NCBI RefSeq assembly: GCF_014274465.1
Contig: NZ_CP060394.1
Coordinates: 6,200,001 to 6,264,000 of the forward strand
Direction: 5' to 3'
Length of the DNA stretch: 64,000 nt
Origin: Alloacidobacterium dinghuense
Lineage (GTDB): Bacteria; Acidobacteriota; Terriglobia; Terriglobales; Acidobacteriaceae
Below the pieces are notes generated by a model. That model was not told the DNA's origin. It made no database searches and saw nothing but the letters and a program-made list of their open reading frames with translations. Shown here in pieces: positions 61,627 through 64,000 of this stretch. Position 1 is the stretch's first letter. Each line of letters starts with the position of its first letter. The translations under genes were made by a program, and so were the position numbers.

Positions 61627-62166
61627 TTAATGGTTGATCCAGGGACCCAGGCGCGGCAGCCATCGATGTACGTTACGGCAATATTCTTCGTAGTCGGCCC
61701 CGAACTTTCCTCGCAAAGTCGGCTCCTCATAGAACCTTACAAACAGAACGACGATGAGAACAGCGATGATCGTCACCTCCAATGCAGTTCGGCTCGACCG
61801 GCCAAAGACAATCCAAAGACCAGCCCATCCCACAAAGAAGCCGAGATACATGGGATTGCGCACGTAGCGATAGAAACCAACAACAACCAGCTTCCTCGGC
61901 GGAGCCATTGGCGCCGGTGTACCGCGTCCTGTCCAGCCAAAGTCCCACACACAGCGCAGGGCTACCGCAAAGCCGAGAACGGATGGGATGACGGCGATCC
62001 ACCGCCAAAGAGCCACTGCAGGTATGTCAACGCGAAAACCGAGCCACGAAGGCAAGAGCCAGAACCACAGCGCGAAGAAGGCACAGCCCACGCTGAGCGA
62101 AACGAGCGCTATAAACCACCGTTGGGTGTGATCCGGGTGCAGCGCAGTTCCGCTTGCGTTACTCAT
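61627..62166 (-). CDS. Isoprenylcysteine carboxyl methyltransferase-like membrane protein
   Basis: A 179-residue membrane protein with about four helices. The C-terminal part has the ICMT/PEMT signature: GFYRYVRNPMYLGFFVGWAG (R-x-x-x-x-P-x-Y-x-G) and the acidic end FYEEPTLRGKFGADYEEYCR, which bind SAM in this fold. Bacterial members methylate unknown lipids or thiols, since bacteria lack prenylated proteins. The start at 62166 follows GGTGG. A perfect hairpin lies in its leader. Confidence 0.85.
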   Translation of the reverse strand: MSNASGTALHPDHTQRWFIALVSLSVGCAFFALWFWLLPSWLGFRVDIPAVALWRWIAVIPSVLGFAVALRCVWDFGWTGRGTPAPMAPPRKLVVVGFYRYVRNPMYLGFFVGWAGLWIVFGRSSRTALEVTIIAVLIVVLFVRFYEEPTLRGKFGADYEEYCRNVHRWLPRLGPWINH

Positions 62167-62177
62167 GACGGACGCCA

Positions 62178-62197
62178 CCGGAAGTATGAACTTCCGG
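62178..62197 (-). promoter_or_regulatory. Hairpin in the leader of the ICMT-like gene
   Basis: CCGGAAGT and ACTTCCGG form a perfect 8-bp stem with a 4-nt loop, ending 11 bp before the start codon. It could act as an operator or as an mRNA structure near the ribosome site. Confidence 0.45.
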
Positions 62198-62289
62198 CTC
62201 AACCGGGCACAACTCAAAAACGATGGAGGAAGTCAGGGGCATATCTGTTCCATGCCCCTGATCTTTGGACAAGCTGTTTCGTACGGCGG

Positions 62290-63402
62290 TTAGTTGAGCA
62301 GATTGAAAGTGTTGGAGGCGTCGTCGACGAAAAGGACGCCATCAGAAACGGCAATCAGACCGAAAAGAGCGCCTGATCCCGGAGGGCTTCCGCTGTTGTC
62401 GACGAGCTTGGCTGCCACCTGCTTGCCCGTGAAGGGATTCGTTTCAACAATGTTGCCGTCATCTCCGTTAGCGGTGAGGATGTGGTGATTCGGCGCGAGC
62501 GCGAGACCAAGAGGGTCGTTGAGTTTGCCACCCTGAGTGACCGTGAAGCCAATGCCCGCGGAGCGGAAGCGAAAGAGCGCATTCGGAATTGCGGCGATAC
62601 GATTGTTGAGGCTGTCGGCGACGTAAAGGTTTCCTGTGTCGTCGTCAAATGCGACACCAGTGGGACCGATAATCAATGCATTGGGATCAGTGCGCTCCGG
62701 GAATCCCGACGCGATTACTGTACTGTCGAAAAGCACCGGCGCATGACCATCGGAAATCGCCAGCAGCAAACGGACAACGGTTCCGTGATTCACAATGCTG
62801 CCACCGGCATCGGCGACGTTGCCATTGAGCACGTTGGTGACGAATAAGGCCGCGAGGAAGCCTCCATCCACAGCAGTCATATCCCACGGACCATTGAGAT
62901 GGTGCCCGGAAATCGTCTCAACAACCTTGCCGTTGCTGTCGAGGACGATGAGACAGCCCGCACCGGTGAACTCTGTTCCCTTGTTTGCTGTGGGAAGACT
63001 GCCGACAATTACGAATCCACTCCGAAGGGCTACGAGCGCGGTCGTGAGTCCGACCCCTCCAGGGCAGTTCACTTTGGTTGGGTCGATCTGGGCGAAGAGA
63101 CTGAAGGTTCCGTCGGCGGCAATCTGTACGATCGTAGTGCCTGTTCCCTGGAAGTTACCACTGTCGTTGAAGTTGCTGATAAGGAATCGCCCCGCCACCA
63201 GGCTGCCTTTCGTAGTCGGGACTCGAGCAACGCCATAGGGATTGACGTCTCCATTGGAAGGTACGGTGCTGCTCACGGTCGTAACGGTGTTGAAATTATC
63301 AATAAACGACTTATCGGCAGCGCGTGCTGCCGTGGCTAAGGTGCATAACGCCAGTGCCACTACGCCGGAGCGCAGGATGAGCGACTGTTTTTGCTGCATC
63401 AT
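62290..63402 (-). CDS. Exported beta-propeller protein (NHL-like, TIGR03118-type)
   Basis: A 370-residue secreted protein. The signal peptide (SLILRSGVVALALCTLATAA ending RAADK) is followed by propeller blades such as NPYGVARVP, HLNGPWDMTAVDGG, PTGVAFDDDTGNLYVADSLN and DPLGLALAPNHHILTANGDD. No catalytic residues are evident. GGAGG precedes two adjacent ATG codons (63402 and 63399). It is transcribed divergently from efp. The family name is from recollection of the pattern. Confidence 0.8.
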   Translation of the reverse strand: MMQQKQSLILRSGVVALALCTLATAARAADKSFIDNFNTVTTVSSTVPSNGDVNPYGVARVPTTKGSLVAGRFLISNFNDSGNFQGTGTTIVQIAADGTFSLFAQIDPTKVNCPGGVGLTTALVALRSGFVIVGSLPTANKGTEFTGAGCLIVLDSNGKVVETISGHHLNGPWDMTAVDGGFLAALFVTNVLNGNVADAGGSIVNHGTVVRLLLAISDGHAPVLFDSTVIASGFPERTDPNALIIGPTGVAFDDDTGNLYVADSLNNRIAAIPNALFRFRSAGIGFTVTQGGKLNDPLGLALAPNHHILTANGDDGNIVETNPFTGKQVAAKLVDNSGSPPGSGALFGLIAVSDGVLFVDDASNTFNLLN

Positions 63403-63712
63403 TTGTCCTCCACTTGCAACGCGAACGACGTTGCGGAACGAGATATGTTCACATTGCAGCGAAGCTACCGTAGACGTTTGCTGGCTTGGGGTTGTCACCG
63501 GATTGTCCCAATGCTGTAAATTTTCGACGCAGGATCGTGATGATTGATCGCCGCCTTGTCACAACAGGTGATAAGCGGCGGTGGCCAGCGTCTGCGGTTG
63601 GCTCCAAGCTGCGGAAAACGCTACAATCATCCATTGGAGAGAGTTTTCCCGCCTGGCCGTGAGTGCCGGCATCCGTAAAATCCCAGAACTACAGAGTAAG
63701 GAGTTTCTTTTT
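63403..63712. other. Divergent upstream region of the propeller gene and efp
   Basis: A 310-bp gap. It contains a long imperfect inverted repeat, CCGCC-TTGTCAC (63551-63562) against GTGATAA-GCGGCGG (63568-63581), with one mismatch and a 2-nt bulge. Nothing else was identified. Confidence 0.5.
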
Positions 63713-64000
63713 ATGGCGATTCCCGCCACACAAATGCGTCCGGGCATGATCATCAAGCACAACAACGAGTTGCATGCCGTTTTCTCGGTAGAACACCGCA
63801 CGCCCGGCAACCTGCGCGCCTTTATTCAGGCCAAGCTGCGGAACCTGCGCTCGGGCGCAATGTTCGAGCACCGCTTCCGCTCGGCCGACGCGATTGATCG
63901 CGTGGTGGTGGATGAGATTGCGATGGAGTTTCTCTACAACGACGGCGATGACTACTACTTCATGAACACGGAAAACTACGAGCAGACGCACCTGAAGCAT
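63713..64000 (+). CDS. efp: Elongation factor P, N-terminal half (cut by window end)
   Basis: The first 96 codons of EF-P, which rescues ribosomes stalled at polyproline. Domain I (KOW-like, MRPGMIIKHNNELHAVFSVE) and the start of the OB domain (LRNLRSGAMFEHRFRSAD, FLYNDGDDYYFMN) are clear. The loop that reaches the peptidyl-transferase centre reads RTPGNLRAF, so the residue matching E. coli Lys34 is Asn33. It therefore cannot carry beta-lysyl or rhamnosyl modification at that position. AAGGAG precedes ATG 63713. Confidence 0.95.
   Translation, partial: MAIPATQMRPGMIIKHNNELHAVFSVEHRTPGNLRAFIQAKLRNLRSGAMFEHRFRSADAIDRVVVDEIAMEFLYNDGDDYYFMNTENYEQTHLKH

Noticed and set aside
1-64000. tRNA, rRNA, riboswitch or CRISPR array
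   Set aside because: No cloverleaf, no rRNA-like stretch, no regular direct-repeat array and no recognisable riboswitch core was seen on either strand by reading; a dedicated search (tRNAscan, Infernal) was not possible.

Overview
The window is about 64 kb of a high-GC bacterial chromosome. It looks like a member of the Acidobacteria, probably Acidobacteriaceae-like. The main reasons are a Ser/Thr kinase fused to a TPR tail, a Planctomycete/Acidobacteria-style DUF1501 and DUF1549/DUF1553 cluster, GH127 and GH27 glycosidases beside a uronate cluster, many twin-arginine secreted oxidoreductases, and several families of dispersed REP-like palindromes. The assignment comes from gene content only. 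No rRNA, tRNA or CRISPR array was seen.

Layout. 1-2.8 kb is an accessory patch. It holds the end of a PIN-domain protein, a decayed REP/RAYT element whose transposase carries an internal inversion, and an orphan DGQHR (DndB-like) gene behind a helically phased operator array. 2.8-4.5 kb holds threonine synthase overlapping a ThiS/MoaD-like sulfur carrier with a Cys-rich tail. 4.6-8.4 kb is a TetR regulator with a DevCAB-type exporter. 8.5-16.3 kb is a housekeeping block (rpsP-khpA-rimM-trmD-rplS, then rnhB and a PIG-L deacetylase, all on the minus strand) interrupted by a plus-strand receptor kinase. 16.4-20.6 kb holds an AAA ATPase, a possible CNF-like deamidase, a tandem Mop protein and a GAF protein with a histidine-kinase-like H-box but no ATPase domain. 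20.9-24.2 kb holds a secreted phosphoesterase and a multicopper oxidase.

24.4-36.3 kb is a carbohydrate region. On the minus strand are uronate isomerase, an ExuT-like MFS carrier, a LarA-like nickel-pincer epimerase, an SDR dehydrogenase, an octaheme cytochrome and GH127. On the plus strand a FadR-type GntR regulator, GH27 and a second MFS carrier diverge from a shared palindromic operator. 36.8-46.7 kb is mixed: a frameshifted secreted protein, sucA, PAP2, a LuxR solo, a DHFR-like reductase, an APC permease and an exported amidase.

46.8-58.7 kb is one directional run of exported proteins: DUF1501, DUF1549/1553, cytochrome-WD40, PPC, a beta-propeller, then a GMC oxidoreductase, a gluconate-dehydrogenase-subunit-3-like protein and a cytochrome c. 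The last three look like a periplasmic sugar dehydrogenase feeding electrons to cytochrome c. The window ends with a Gfo/Idh/MocA oxidoreductase, a T4-lysozyme-like exported protein, two membrane proteins, an exported beta-propeller and the start of efp. The EF-P has Asn where a modified Lys or Arg is usual.
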